A stretch of 64,000 nt of DNA from contig NZ_JAMDGY010000013.1 in NCBI RefSeq assembly GCF_028656955.1, positions 1-64,000 on the forward strand, read 5' to 3'. A program made the translations under genes and the position numbers. Under the pieces are notes generated by a model. It saw only the letters and a list, made by a program, of their open reading frames with translations, was not told the origin of the DNA and ran no database searches. Shown piece after piece: positions 33,827-41,862 of this stretch. How positions within the stretch are numbered: the stretch's first letter is position 1; every line of letters starts with the position of its first letter. The DNA is from Pseudomonas fontis (lineage in GTDB: Bacteria > Pseudomonadota > Gammaproteobacteria > Pseudomonadales > Pseudomonadaceae).

Positions 33827-34260
33827 AGGTCAGTGAGATTTTTAAAACAATCGTCCACCGCACGCTACTTGAAGATAGCGCGACGGTTGATGCCCCTGGT
33901 GACCGGGTAATTGACTTGGGGCTGGGAGAGGCCTGCCTGCCCGATCTGGAATTCCAGCCGTATCAGCCAGGGGTAAGAAAAAACGTATTGATTCACCCTA
34001 TCTTCGACAACAGTAAAGATGATCCATCCGGTTCCGATTGCGCGATACTGCAGTATTTGCCTGGCGCGTTCACCCCCAAGCACCTGCATGTGGGCTATGA
34101 AACAGTATTGGTGCTCAAAGGCGAATATGTTGAAAACGATGTGTTGTACCACCCGGGTACATTGATTGTCCGCGAACCTGGAACCACCCATGAAATGCGC
34201 ACCACGACCGGTTGCGTCATTCTGGCATTTCGCGACATGCCGGTAAAACAGTTGACCTGA
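33823..34260 (+). CDS. Cupin-domain protein (ChrR-like)
   Basis: Single-domain cupin of 145 residues. Motif 1 fits G(X)5HXH(X)3E(X)6G exactly: GAFTPKHLHVGYE then VLVLKG, near residues 84-105. Motif 2 is PGTLIVREPGTTHEM near residues 114-128. These residues should bind one metal ion. It resembles the cupin part of ChrR or acetylacetone-cleaving-type enzymes. It overlaps the tautomerase stop by four bases. Enzymatic or sensing role unresolved. Confidence 0.8.
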   Translation: MKVSEIFKTIVHRTLLEDSATVDAPGDRVIDLGLGEACLPDLEFQPYQPGVRKNVLIHPIFDNSKDDPSGSDCAILQYLPGAFTPKHLHVGYETVLVLKGEYVENDVLYHPGTLIVREPGTTHEMRTTTGCVILAFRDMPVKQLT

Positions 34261-34283
34261 TCGGTCCTGGTTGAACGTGATTC

Positions 34284-34297
34284 CGCACGGCCGTGCG
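34284..34297. promoter_or_regulatory. 14-bp perfect palindrome before CoA-transferase gene
   Basis: CGCACGGCCGTGCG lies in the 113-bp spacer between the cupin and CoA-transferase genes, 52 bp before the -10 candidate at 34349. It could be an operator for an internal promoter. Confidence 0.3.
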
Positions 34298-34348
34298 ATT
34301 GTTGAGCGGTCGGCTGATTCAAACACTACCCAGCGCCTTAACACCAAA

Positions 34349-34354
34349 TATAAT
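34349..34354 (+). promoter_or_regulatory. Consensus -10 box TATAAT
   Basis: A perfect TATAAT ends 19 bp before the ATG at 34374, so a start of transcription near 34361 would give a leader of about 13 nt without a Shine-Dalgarno. No good -35 is seen at the right distance. Confidence 0.35.
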
Positions 34355-34373
34355 ATCTGGCACGTGTATTTAT

Positions 34374-35891
34374 ATGGAACTCATTACTGCATCGGAAGCG
34401 GCCGCTCTCATTACCAATGGGGCAACGTTAGTGTCGGGGGGCTTTGGTAGTTGCGGCCACCCTGACGTATTGACGAAGGCATTACGCGATTCATTTTTGC
34501 GAACAGGCATGCCCAGTAACTTAACGCTGTTGTTTGCAGCAGGGCAAGGCGACAAAGCCGGCAAAGGCTTGGACCAGTTAGCATTGGATGGGCTGGTAAA
34601 AAAAGCGATCGGGGGGTTTTGGGGGTTATGCCCAGCTCTGGCAAAAATGGCGGTTGAAGGGCGAATTGAAGCCCATAACTGGCCACAAGGTGCAATCAGC
34701 AAGCTGTTTTCAAGAATTGCAGCGGGGGAGCCAGGCCTGATTACCAAGATTGGCTTGGGGACTTTTGTAGACCCTGCCATCGAGGGCGGCGTTATTGGTG
34801 CTAGCGGTGCCGATCCGATTGTTGAGCCGATCAGCATCAAGGGCGAGGACTACCTGTTGTACCCCTCAATGAAGGTCGACTATGCGCTTTTGCGCGGTAG
34901 CGTATCTGATGAGTGTGGAAATATTTCGTTCGAGTCTGAAACGTCCTTCATGGATGCGATGGCTCAGGCGCAGGCCGTAAAGAACTGCGGTGGCAAGGTT
35001 ATCGTGCAGGTGAAGAAAATCACCGCATCTGGAAACCTCAAGCCTGCCGAGGTGAAGGTGCCTTCCTTCCTTGTCGATTTTGTGGTGCTCGCCGATGACG
35101 CGGAACATCCGCAAACCTATGGGCGCCATTACGAAGCGGCGTACACCAGCCGAACGGGCAACGCGCCGCCTGTAGCGCTAGACGAAGTTGCCATGGCCAA
35201 ACGCGTTATTGCCAGCAGAGCCGCACGTGAGCTGGCGAACTATCCTGGGGCAAATATTAATCTGGGTATTGGAATCCCCGCGATCGTCGGTGCCTATGCG
35301 AAAAAGATTGGCGTGGCGGATTTCACCTTGACCGTCGAATCGGGCGTGGTGGGTGGGGTACCCGATGAAGGGCTTTCATTTGGTGCCTCACTGAACCCTC
35401 AGGCCATTGTCGAGCAGGCTGCGTTATTTGATTTTTATGATGGGGGTGGCCTGGATGTTTCATTTCTAGGGTTTGGTGAAGTTGACAGGTTTGGCAATGT
35501 CAATGTCAGTAAGTTCGGCGAGCGGTTACCGGGCGCAGGTGGCTTCATCAATATTTCCCAGACCGCAAAAAATATCTATTTTTGCGGCACGGCAACAACC
35601 CGTGGCAATACCTTGAGTGTCGATGCCGCGGGCCGTGTAACCAACGTAACGCAGGGCAAGATATCAAAGTTTGTCAATGAGGTGGGGCAGTTGACGTTCA
35701 ACGCAGACACGGCGTTACGTCGAGGCCAACAGGTACATTACATTACGGAATTCGGCCTGTTTAAACTGACGGAAAGTGGCATCGAACTGGTTGAAATCGT
35801 TGCCGGCGTGGGGATTGATATTATCCGGGATGTCGTGCCGTTCCATTTTGATGTGGCCATTGATCTAAAAGAAGTTGTGTGTGTGATCTGA
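34374..35891 (+). CDS. Fused alpha-beta CoA-transferase
   Basis: A 505-residue CoA-transferase with both subunits in one chain, like YdiF and propionate CoA-transferase. The N-terminal half has SGGFGSCGHP near residue 20 and AAGQGDKAGKG near residue 55. The catalytic Glu is in TVESGVVGGVP near residue 320. It should move CoA between acyl groups, activating a carboxylate. The start is taken where the family begins (MELITASEAA). Lower GC than neighbours. It may use its own promoter. Confidence 0.88.
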   Translation: MELITASEAAALITNGATLVSGGFGSCGHPDVLTKALRDSFLRTGMPSNLTLLFAAGQGDKAGKGLDQLALDGLVKKAIGGFWGLCPALAKMAVEGRIEAHNWPQGAISKLFSRIAAGEPGLITKIGLGTFVDPAIEGGVIGASGADPIVEPISIKGEDYLLYPSMKVDYALLRGSVSDECGNISFESETSFMDAMAQAQAVKNCGGKVIVQVKKITASGNLKPAEVKVPSFLVDFVVLADDAEHPQTYGRHYEAAYTSRTGNAPPVALDEVAMAKRVIASRAARELANYPGANINLGIGIPAIVGAYAKKIGVADFTLTVESGVVGGVPDEGLSFGASLNPQAIVEQAALFDFYDGGGLDVSFLGFGEVDRFGNVNVSKFGERLPGAGGFINISQTAKNIYFCGTATTRGNTLSVDAAGRVTNVTQGKISKFVNEVGQLTFNADTALRRGQQVHYITEFGLFKLTESGIELVEIVAGVGIDIIRDVVPFHFDVAIDLKEVVCVI

Positions 35892-35936
35892 CTTCTCTTT
35901 AGCGTTTTCACTTTCCTTTCAGTCAAGAGTCGTATT

Positions 35937-37484
35937 ATGGAAGATACTATTTGCATCGTCGGTGCGGGGTCCACCTGTCTCGCGTTTGTACATTACTACA
36001 CTGAAAAAATGAAAGCACTCCCGCCAGGTGCACCTAAAACACTATATGTAATTGAGAAGTCCGAAGAGTTTGGCTGTGGTGTGGCCTATGCTTCAGATTT
36101 GAGCAGCAATATTCTCAACACCAAGTCGGGGTCGATTAGCCCATTCATTGACAAGCCTGGCGATTTTTTTCAGTGGCTGGGCAGTAATAAGGCAATGGTC
36201 TCACGTTGTTTTCCTGATTTCGCCATGGTCACTGACTCCTATGCGCCGCGGCCTCTGTTTGGCGCTTATTTAAAAGACCGATTCAAGACGTCGATCAAAG
36301 ATGCTGCCGCGGTTGGCGTTAATGTGGTACAGATTTTTGCGGAAGTGACGGATATCGTCAGAACGCTACGGGGTTACTTGATTTATACCAGTTGCGGGGT
36401 ATCGCTCAAGTGCGGAAGTGTCTTCATGATGTGTGGCACACTTGCGCCCAGGCAAGCAGAAGGTCAGCAGGAAGCCAGTATGCTTGCTCATCCCTATCCG
36501 GTATCCCAATTGCCGAGCGTGGTTCGCTCTGACGACGCTGTGGCCGTCATAGGTTCCCGACTTAGCTGTATCGATACGGTGATTGCGCTGTTTGAAAATG
36601 GGCACAAAGGGGAGGTGACTATCTATTCGCGCAGTGGGTATTTCCCTTCCGTGCGCGGCACCCAAGGGCGCATTGTGCCTAGGTACCTGACCGAGGACTA
36701 TTTCGATGACCTGTTACGCAAGAGCTTACCTCTGACGCTTGATCAGTTGGTGGGGCTTGTGACGAAAGAGATTGCTCATCAGGGGGGTATGACCCGTAGT
36801 GATTTCGTCGCGCCTCAAGCCCCTCAGGACATCGTGGCCTTTCTAAAGGAAGAGTTAGAAAAGTCTACCTGCCCACGCCCGTGGCAGGCGGTGCTCTATG
36901 CCACCAACAAGGTAGTGGGAACGATCTGGGCATTACTTTCGGCTGCGGACAAGAAGATGTTCATTGATAAGTACTTCAGTGTGTTCATGTCTTATCGCGT
37001 GTCCATTCCTTCTGAAAATGCCCAGAAGATTTTGAATTACCTGTCGTCCGGGCAGCTGAGGTTTGTGCGAGGCCAGCACACGGTTGTTGCGTCGTCCGCT
37101 AACGAAGTTGTTGTTCAGGAGGAAGGCGGGGCGGTACGCCACTACGGCAAGCTGATCAACGCTACCGGCTCGCCGCGCGATATCAGCCGGCTAGACTCTG
37201 CGTTGATCTCAAAGCTCATGGCGCACAACTACATTTCACCGAACAGTTATGGCGGGCTTTGTATTGATCGAACGTCCTATCGCGCGATCAATGCACTCGG
37301 GCAGATCGAGGATGGCTTGCATGTAGTGGGTGAGCTGACCAATGGCGAGTTTTTCTTCACAAGTGCGCTAGACATTAACTCTACGCATGCCTACCGGTGT
37401 TGTGAAAATTACTTTGCGCGTCTGGCCGAGCGTGCCTACGCAACGCAGACACATGAGCATTTCGGAGCCAGTGTCATGCTTTGA
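35937..37484 (+). CDS. FAD/NAD(P)-binding protein, function unknown
   Basis: A 515-residue flavoprotein-like enzyme of the FAD-NAD(P)-binding_9 type. The N-terminal dinucleotide motif is IVGAGSTCLAF near residues 7-17, where the last Gly of GxGxxG is Cys. The segment VAVIGSRLSCIDTVIAL near residue 200 may be a second nucleotide site, and KLINATGSPR near residue 402 matches the ATG motif of FAD enzymes. GLHVVGELTNGEFFFTS near residue 460 is typical of the C-terminus. It follows the CoA-transferase by 45 bp and probably oxidises or hydroxylates the pathway substrate. Redox partner unknown. Confidence 0.72.
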   Translation: MEDTICIVGAGSTCLAFVHYYTEKMKALPPGAPKTLYVIEKSEEFGCGVAYASDLSSNILNTKSGSISPFIDKPGDFFQWLGSNKAMVSRCFPDFAMVTDSYAPRPLFGAYLKDRFKTSIKDAAAVGVNVVQIFAEVTDIVRTLRGYLIYTSCGVSLKCGSVFMMCGTLAPRQAEGQQEASMLAHPYPVSQLPSVVRSDDAVAVIGSRLSCIDTVIALFENGHKGEVTIYSRSGYFPSVRGTQGRIVPRYLTEDYFDDLLRKSLPLTLDQLVGLVTKEIAHQGGMTRSDFVAPQAPQDIVAFLKEELEKSTCPRPWQAVLYATNKVVGTIWALLSAADKKMFIDKYFSVFMSYRVSIPSENAQKILNYLSSGQLRFVRGQHTVVASSANEVVVQEEGGAVRHYGKLINATGSPRDISRLDSALISKLMAHNYISPNSYGGLCIDRTSYRAINALGQIEDGLHVVGELTNGEFFFTSALDINSTHAYRCCENYFARLAERAYATQTHEHFGASVML

Positions 37485-37505
37485 TCCGTTCGAAAGCAGT
37501 GCGAC

Positions 37506-37533
37506 AGGCCCACAGAGTGAACTTTGTGGGCCT
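37506..37533 (+). terminator. Terminator-like hairpin after the FAD gene
   Basis: AGGCCCACA (37506-37514) and TGTGGGCCT (37525-37533) form a perfect 9-bp stem with a 10-nt loop, 22 bp after the FAD gene stop. The T-run is poor. It can also serve yebG, which stops at 37561 on the other strand. Confidence 0.6.
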
Positions 37534-37560
37534 TACTGAATCACGTCGACGCGTGGGGTG

Positions 37561-37821
37561 TTACGCGTTGTCAGGCTTGTCCAAATCAGCCAACGCAGCA
37601 GCGTTGTTCTTGAACGCCGCAGCAAAGACCAAGCGATTTTTGGCCATGAAGATACTGGCTTCTTCCGCTACCGTCTCATCCAGGCCTGGCACGTTTTTCA
37701 CCAGCACCTGGGTCAACGTCTCTGCCAGCTCCAGCATTTGGTCGTGTGCATCAGCAAGTTTGCGGTCCAAAAACGTAGTCTCCAAATCGCGCGTGCTGCG
37801 GTAAAGAATCTCTACAGCCAT
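37561..37821 (-). CDS. yebG: YebG-family SOS-regulated protein
   Basis: A small 86-residue protein of the YebG family, starting MAVEILYRSTRDLE, with FLDRKLADAHDQMLELAETL near residue 18 and MAKNRLVFAAAFKN near residue 59. In Escherichia coli yebG is SOS-induced and its product is a DNA-binding protein of unclear role. A near-consensus LexA box lies 95 bp upstream (37916-37935), which supports the assignment. It is monocistronic. Confidence 0.85.
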   Translation of the reverse strand: MAVEILYRSTRDLETTFLDRKLADAHDQMLELAETLTQVLVKNVPGLDETVAEEASIFMAKNRLVFAAAFKNNAAALADLDKPDNA

Positions 37822-38144
37822 ACGAGGCCTCTCAATCAGTGATGTCAGGGCGTCTCATGGGAGTCGCCACCCTGTGTCGCGGTAAGTGGGGTCAGAACGG
37901 CAATCTAGGCAATGGTACTGTTCATTCATACAGTAATTCAAGCATAAGCCAATCCAGCGGATTTGGATAGTGGCATTTTTATAGCTCAGATTGGTCCCGT
38001 CAGCTGCCTCACGACTGGCAGTTTTAGTGCCTTGCGGCAATCGGTCGTCTTCTCAAACACGGCTCCTGGCCTTTTTACTGCATGCAGGCAACCTGTCATG
38101 TGCTTGCCGCATCCTCCTTCCAGCCGTATCAAGGAACTCGCATC
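37822..38144. other. Intergenic region carrying a LexA box
   Basis: The 323-bp space between the divergent yebG and psiE genes holds one near-consensus LexA site (37916-37935), placed on the yebG side. The remainder is AT-rich near 37930-37990 and shows no other feature I can support. Confidence 0.6.
37916..37935 (-). promoter_or_regulatory. LexA (SOS) box
   Basis: TACTGTTCATTCATACAGTA carries intact outer arms TACTG and CAGTA of the SOS consensus, with CTG and CAG 10 bp apart. It lies 95 bp upstream of yebG and 210 bp from psiE. Confidence 0.8.
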
Positions 38145-38621
38145 GTGAACATCAATTGGGCTGACAAACTGCGCAAGGGGCTGCATGCCTCGGCTGATTC
38201 GCTCGGCAATCTCTGCGTCGAGGCCTTTCATTACCTGGCGTTGTTCGGCATCGGTGCAATCACCGCCTACGCGGCGGTGGCCACGTTCATCGACATGCTC
38301 GGCAAGGGTGGGGTCAGCGTGGATGACATCCTGCTGTTGTTCATCTACCTGGAGTTGGGGGCGATGGTCGGGATCTATTTCAAGACCAACCACATGCCGA
38401 TCCGCTTCCTGCTGTACGTCGCGATCACCGCGCTGACGCGCCTGCTGATCGGTGATGTGTCGCACCACAAGGCGCCGGATGTGGGCCTGCTGTACGTGTG
38501 TGGCGGGATCCTGCTGTTGTCGTTCTCGATCCTGGTGGTGCGCTATGCCTCATCGCGCTATCCGTCGACCAAGGTCATTGATGCCAGCGGCAAGGACGTG
38601 CTGGACGACGGCAAGGTTTAA
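38145..38621 (+). CDS. psiE: PsiE-family membrane protein
   Basis: A 158-residue integral membrane protein of the phosphate-starvation-inducible PsiE family. Four hydrophobic segments are seen (near 25-48, 60-78, 88-106 and 118-140), with the conserved LFIYLELGAMVGIYF near residue 65. The GTG at 38145 follows AAGGA. Function unproven; regulation by phosphate is known in E. coli and I see no Pho box that would confirm it here. Confidence 0.88.
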   Translation: MNINWADKLRKGLHASADSLGNLCVEAFHYLALFGIGAITAYAAVATFIDMLGKGGVSVDDILLLFIYLELGAMVGIYFKTNHMPIRFLLYVAITALTRLLIGDVSHHKAPDVGLLYVCGGILLLSFSILVVRYASSRYPSTKVIDASGKDVLDDGKV

Positions 38622-38661
38622 CGCGCGGCCGTACCAAGGCGGTCACTTGTGGTGCAGGCGT

Positions 38662-38730
38662 TGTGGGAGCCGGCTTTGCCAGAGGCGCGACCGGTTCCCG
38701 GTCGATCGCTGGCAAGGCCAGCTCCCACAG
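38662..38730. repeat. REP element pair, degenerate
   Basis: A diverged inverted REP pair (GTGGGAGCCGGCTTTGCC and GGCAAGGCCAGCTCCCAC) starts 40 bp after psiE. Substitutions in the stems suggest an older copy than those at 16.1 or 49.8 kb. Confidence 0.8.
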
Positions 38731-38777
38731 AGATGGCTGCAGAACTGTTAATTGCTCAGGTACCAGGCTCGTGGACA

Positions 38778-38810
38778 TAAAAAAGGCAGGCCCCCTGGGC
38801 CCGCCTTTTT
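38778..38810. terminator. Bidirectional terminator
   Basis: AAAAAGGC and GCCTTTTT flank a GGCCC/GGGCC stem, so both strands give a T-run. It lies between convergent psiE and the HPF-like gene. Confidence 0.8.
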
Positions 38811-38836
38811 ACCGTCTGCGTTCTAGCGTGTGTTGA

Positions 38837-39238
38837 TCAACCCTGCCGTGCCTGCTCGTTCTCCAGGAACTCTTCCTGCAGCAGTGCATCGTTCACGGGT
38901 TCGCCATTTTGCTGGGCCACGGCGCGCTTGCTGCGCAGTTTGCCGTAGAAGTGTTCCAGCGCATGGTTGAGTTTTGTCGCGGCACCTTCCACCGCTTGCT
39001 CCAGCGATGCGGATTTGTGCGCAACGGAAATCGGTTGGTGACCCTTGGGGCGTGCCTCCAGCTGGCAGCGCTTGTCATGCGGGCCCGACTTGTCGCCGTT
39101 TTCATCCCGCAGATGGACCTCAATACGGGTGAGGTCTTCTTCATAACGATCGAGCGCGCTTTCTACCGTACTGCGGACCCACTGCTCCAGACGGATGTTG
39201 CCTTGAATATGGTTGTCGCTATTGACTTGGATTTGCAT
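38837..39238 (-). CDS. HPF/RaiA-family ribosome-associated protein
   Basis: A 133-residue HPF/RaiA-like protein with the beta-alpha fold in residues 1-100 (MQIQVNSDNHIQGN, RYEEDLTRIEVHLRDENGDK) and an acidic, low-complexity tail. Family proteins bind the 30S A/P sites and silence ribosomes in stress. It differs from the long HPF by lacking the C-terminal dimerisation domain. RaiA is an alternative name. Confidence 0.8.
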   Translation of the reverse strand: MQIQVNSDNHIQGNIRLEQWVRSTVESALDRYEEDLTRIEVHLRDENGDKSGPHDKRCQLEARPKGHQPISVAHKSASLEQAVEGAATKLNHALEHFYGKLRSKRAVAQQNGEPVNDALLQEEFLENEQARQG

Positions 39239-39377
39239 AGTTCAATCCCTTATTCAGCTAGCTCGCAAGAGAATCGATGGGGCCGTGGCGGCCTGTGGAA
39301 ATCATCGCCTCTTGACTACAAGGTCAGGCAGTTCGCCAAACAATTCAACCCCTTTCAAAAGAAAAATATCTTGTAGC

Positions 39378-39405
39378 AAAAAGCCCGGCGAAGGCCGGGC
39401 TTTTG
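39378..39405 (-). terminator. Rho-independent terminator of TonB receptor 1
   Basis: GCCCGGC (39383-39389) and GCCGGGC (39394-39400) form a 7-bp stem, and the A-run at 39378-39382 gives the U-run on the minus strand, 12 bp after the receptor stop. Confidence 0.8.
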
Positions 39406-39416
39406 CATGCGCCAGG

Positions 39417-41777
39417 TCAGAACGCGATGGAGGTCTGCAGGTATACAGTGCGTGGTTCACCCACGTACTTGCCCTTGTTGTTGTCATCGAACGAGCGGGT
39501 GAAGTACTGGTGGTTGAAGATGTTTTTCACCCCCACGGCGACGTTCAGGTCCGACAGTTGCGGGCCGAAATCATAGCCGGCGCGGCTGCTGAACAGCATG
39601 TAGCCCGGGATCCGCCCGGTGCTGCCGTCGGCACTTTCGTTGGAGGTGTTGGCGTTGTCGGCGAACTGCGAACTCTGGTAGGTGCTGTCCAGGTTCAGCT
39701 TCCACGGGCCGTCGGTATAACCGACACCCAGCGTGCCTTTATGTTTTGAGGAGAACGGCACACGATTGCCTTTGTTCGGCCCATCTTCGCGGATGGTCGC
39801 GTCTACAAAGGCATAGGTGGCGTACACGTCGAAACCGGCCAGGGCCGGGTTCAGGCCATCGAGGGCGTACTTCACGCTGGTCTCGATACCCTGGTGGCGG
39901 GTCTCGCCACGGGCGATCACCGAGTCGTTGGTCTGGTTGCTTTCGTACTGGTTGTCGAAGTTGATCAGGAACGCGCCGATCTCGGCTTGCAGGTTGCCGT
40001 TGTCATAACGGGTGCCCAGCTCCCAGGTGCGGGCTTTTTCCGGCTTCACTTCGCCCGAGTCCACGCGTTTCTGCATCTGGCTGTACTGCACGCTGCCGAA
40101 GGAGCCTTCGGTGTTGGCGTACAGGTTCCATTCGTCGGTCAGGTGATACATCACGTTCAGGGCGGGCAGGGCGGTGTTGTAGTCACCCTGGTAGCGCTGG
40201 CCGTTGAGCTTGTTGGTCTGCCCGGAGTCGATCATCTCGTAGCGGATGCCGGGGGTGATGGTCCATTTGCCGATGTCGATACGGTCGTCGAGGAACAGCG
40301 CATGGGCTTCGGTGCTGCCACGGGTATCGCGGTCGTTGCGGCTGGCGGTGGTGGGCAACTGGTTGCCATTGACCGGCTCGCGGTAGCGCAGCTCGTGGCC
40401 GGCTTCGTTCACGTAGCGATAGCCCAGGCCCACTTCGTGCCAGCTCTCACCCAGCGCGAAACCTTGCGAGAAGCGGGTTTCGATACCGCGTATCCAGTAC
40501 TCGCGCGGCGACAGCGAAAGGAAGGTGCCCTGGTCCAGGTAACCGCTGCGCAGGGTCTTGGTGAAGAAGCTGTTGACGCTGAACTGGCGGTCATTTTCCT
40601 TGTAGTCGTAGTCGTAGCCGAAGTTGAACATGGTGCGTCGCCCCCAGAACTTGTCGTTCAGGCGGGTCGACTGGTACGGGTCGGCATCGTAGTCGGCAAC
40701 GCTCAGGCCACCGGGCATCTGTGCTTCACCCTCGTAGTACTGGGCCATGGCATGCACGCTGTTGGCTTCGTCGATCTGGTACCTGCCCTTGAGGATCAGG
40801 TCGTCGATCTGCGTGTCGCTGTGCTCGCGCCAGTCACCGCCGCGTACACCGGAGTAGAGGATCGCCCCGCCCAGGCCATTGGAGTTGGTGCCACCGGCGA
40901 GCAGGTTGGCGTTGGTCTTGAAGCCGTCGTGGCTGGACGATGGGCTGGTCTGGGTTTGCAGGCCCACTTTCACGCTTGGCTCGTCGGGAATCGCCCGGGT
41001 AACGAAGTTGACGATGCCGCCGACGTTCTGCGGGCCATAGCGCACGGCGCCACCGCCACGCACCACGTCGACCGCGTCCATGTTGCCCATGCTCACCGGG
41101 GCGAATGACAACTGCGGCTGGCCATAGGGTGCGAAGGGCACCGGGATGCCGTCCATCAACACCGTGGAGCGCGACGCCAGGCGCGGGTTGAGGCCGCGAA
41201 TGCCGAAGTTCATCGCCATGTCGTGGCTGCCGGTGCCGTTGTTTTCCGGGGCGTTCACGCCTGGGATACGGTTGAGCACCTCGCGTGCGGTGGTGGCGCC
41301 AGTGCGCTCGAATTCTTCGCGGCGGATCACGTCACGGGCGCCGGGGTGGCCGAATACGTTGTCCTGCGCCGCTTCGCCCAGCCAATCGCCGACCACGCTC
41401 GAGGCGCCCAGCTCGACCGCTGCCGGGGTGGTGGCCGACGGCGCTGGGGCCGGTTGCAGGCTGTAGGCATTGTTACCTTCGGCGCGGGCTTGCAGGCCGG
41501 TGCCTTCGAGCAGTGCATCGAGCCCTTGCTGCGCCGTGAAGTTGCCGTGCAGGCCACGGCTCTGCACGCCCTGGGTCACCTGCGAGCCAAACGAGATCAG
41601 CACGCCGCTGGCCCGGCCGAACTGGTTCAGCGCGTCTTCCAGCGAAGTCGGCGCGATCTGGTAAGCGCGTGCGACAGCATCGGCGGCCTGCAGCGGCGCA
41701 ATGCTGGCGAAGGTCAGGCTGGTGCCTAGCAGCAGTGCGCGCAGGGCAAGGGCGAGGGGGCTTGGTCGAAGGGGCAT
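39417..41777 (-). CDS. TonB-dependent siderophore receptor with signalling domain (FecA-like)
   Basis: Outer-membrane receptor of 786 residues: Sec signal peptide (1-31), an N-terminal STN signalling domain (about 32-115, PTSLEDALNQFGRASGVLISFGSQ), a plug domain with NRIPGVNAPENNGTG near residue 168 and a 22-strand barrel ending in a C-terminal aromatic (TSIAF). It imports a ferric chelate; ferric-citrate-like transport is a guess from the locus. The signalling domain contacts the FecR encoded upstream. It follows fecR by 85 bp; I cannot assign a FecI-type promoter confidently. Confidence 0.92.
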   Translation of the reverse strand: MPLRPSPLALALRALLLGTSLTFASIAPLQAADAVARAYQIAPTSLEDALNQFGRASGVLISFGSQVTQGVQSRGLHGNFTAQQGLDALLEGTGLQARAEGNNAYSLQPAPAPSATTPAAVELGASSVVGDWLGEAAQDNVFGHPGARDVIRREEFERTGATTAREVLNRIPGVNAPENNGTGSHDMAMNFGIRGLNPRLASRSTVLMDGIPVPFAPYGQPQLSFAPVSMGNMDAVDVVRGGGAVRYGPQNVGGIVNFVTRAIPDEPSVKVGLQTQTSPSSSHDGFKTNANLLAGGTNSNGLGGAILYSGVRGGDWREHSDTQIDDLILKGRYQIDEANSVHAMAQYYEGEAQMPGGLSVADYDADPYQSTRLNDKFWGRRTMFNFGYDYDYKENDRQFSVNSFFTKTLRSGYLDQGTFLSLSPREYWIRGIETRFSQGFALGESWHEVGLGYRYVNEAGHELRYREPVNGNQLPTTASRNDRDTRGSTEAHALFLDDRIDIGKWTITPGIRYEMIDSGQTNKLNGQRYQGDYNTALPALNVMYHLTDEWNLYANTEGSFGSVQYSQMQKRVDSGEVKPEKARTWELGTRYDNGNLQAEIGAFLINFDNQYESNQTNDSVIARGETRHQGIETSVKYALDGLNPALAGFDVYATYAFVDATIREDGPNKGNRVPFSSKHKGTLGVGYTDGPWKLNLDSTYQSSQFADNANTSNESADGSTGRIPGYMLFSSRAGYDFGPQLSDLNVAVGVKNIFNHQYFTRSFDDNNKGKYVGEPRTVYLQTSIAF

Positions 41778-41862
41778 GCAAGTGATCCTTGAGAAGGGCG
41801 AAGGGTTCTGCCTTCTCTGTCACGCGAGAAAAATAAACGGCTCACGGTTTTTGAAATTTATT

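Noticed and set aside
34357..34374. A TGGCAC sequence before the CoA-transferase gene, suggesting a sigma-54 promoter
   Set aside because: The -12 GC element is absent at the required distance and the sequence touches the start codon.
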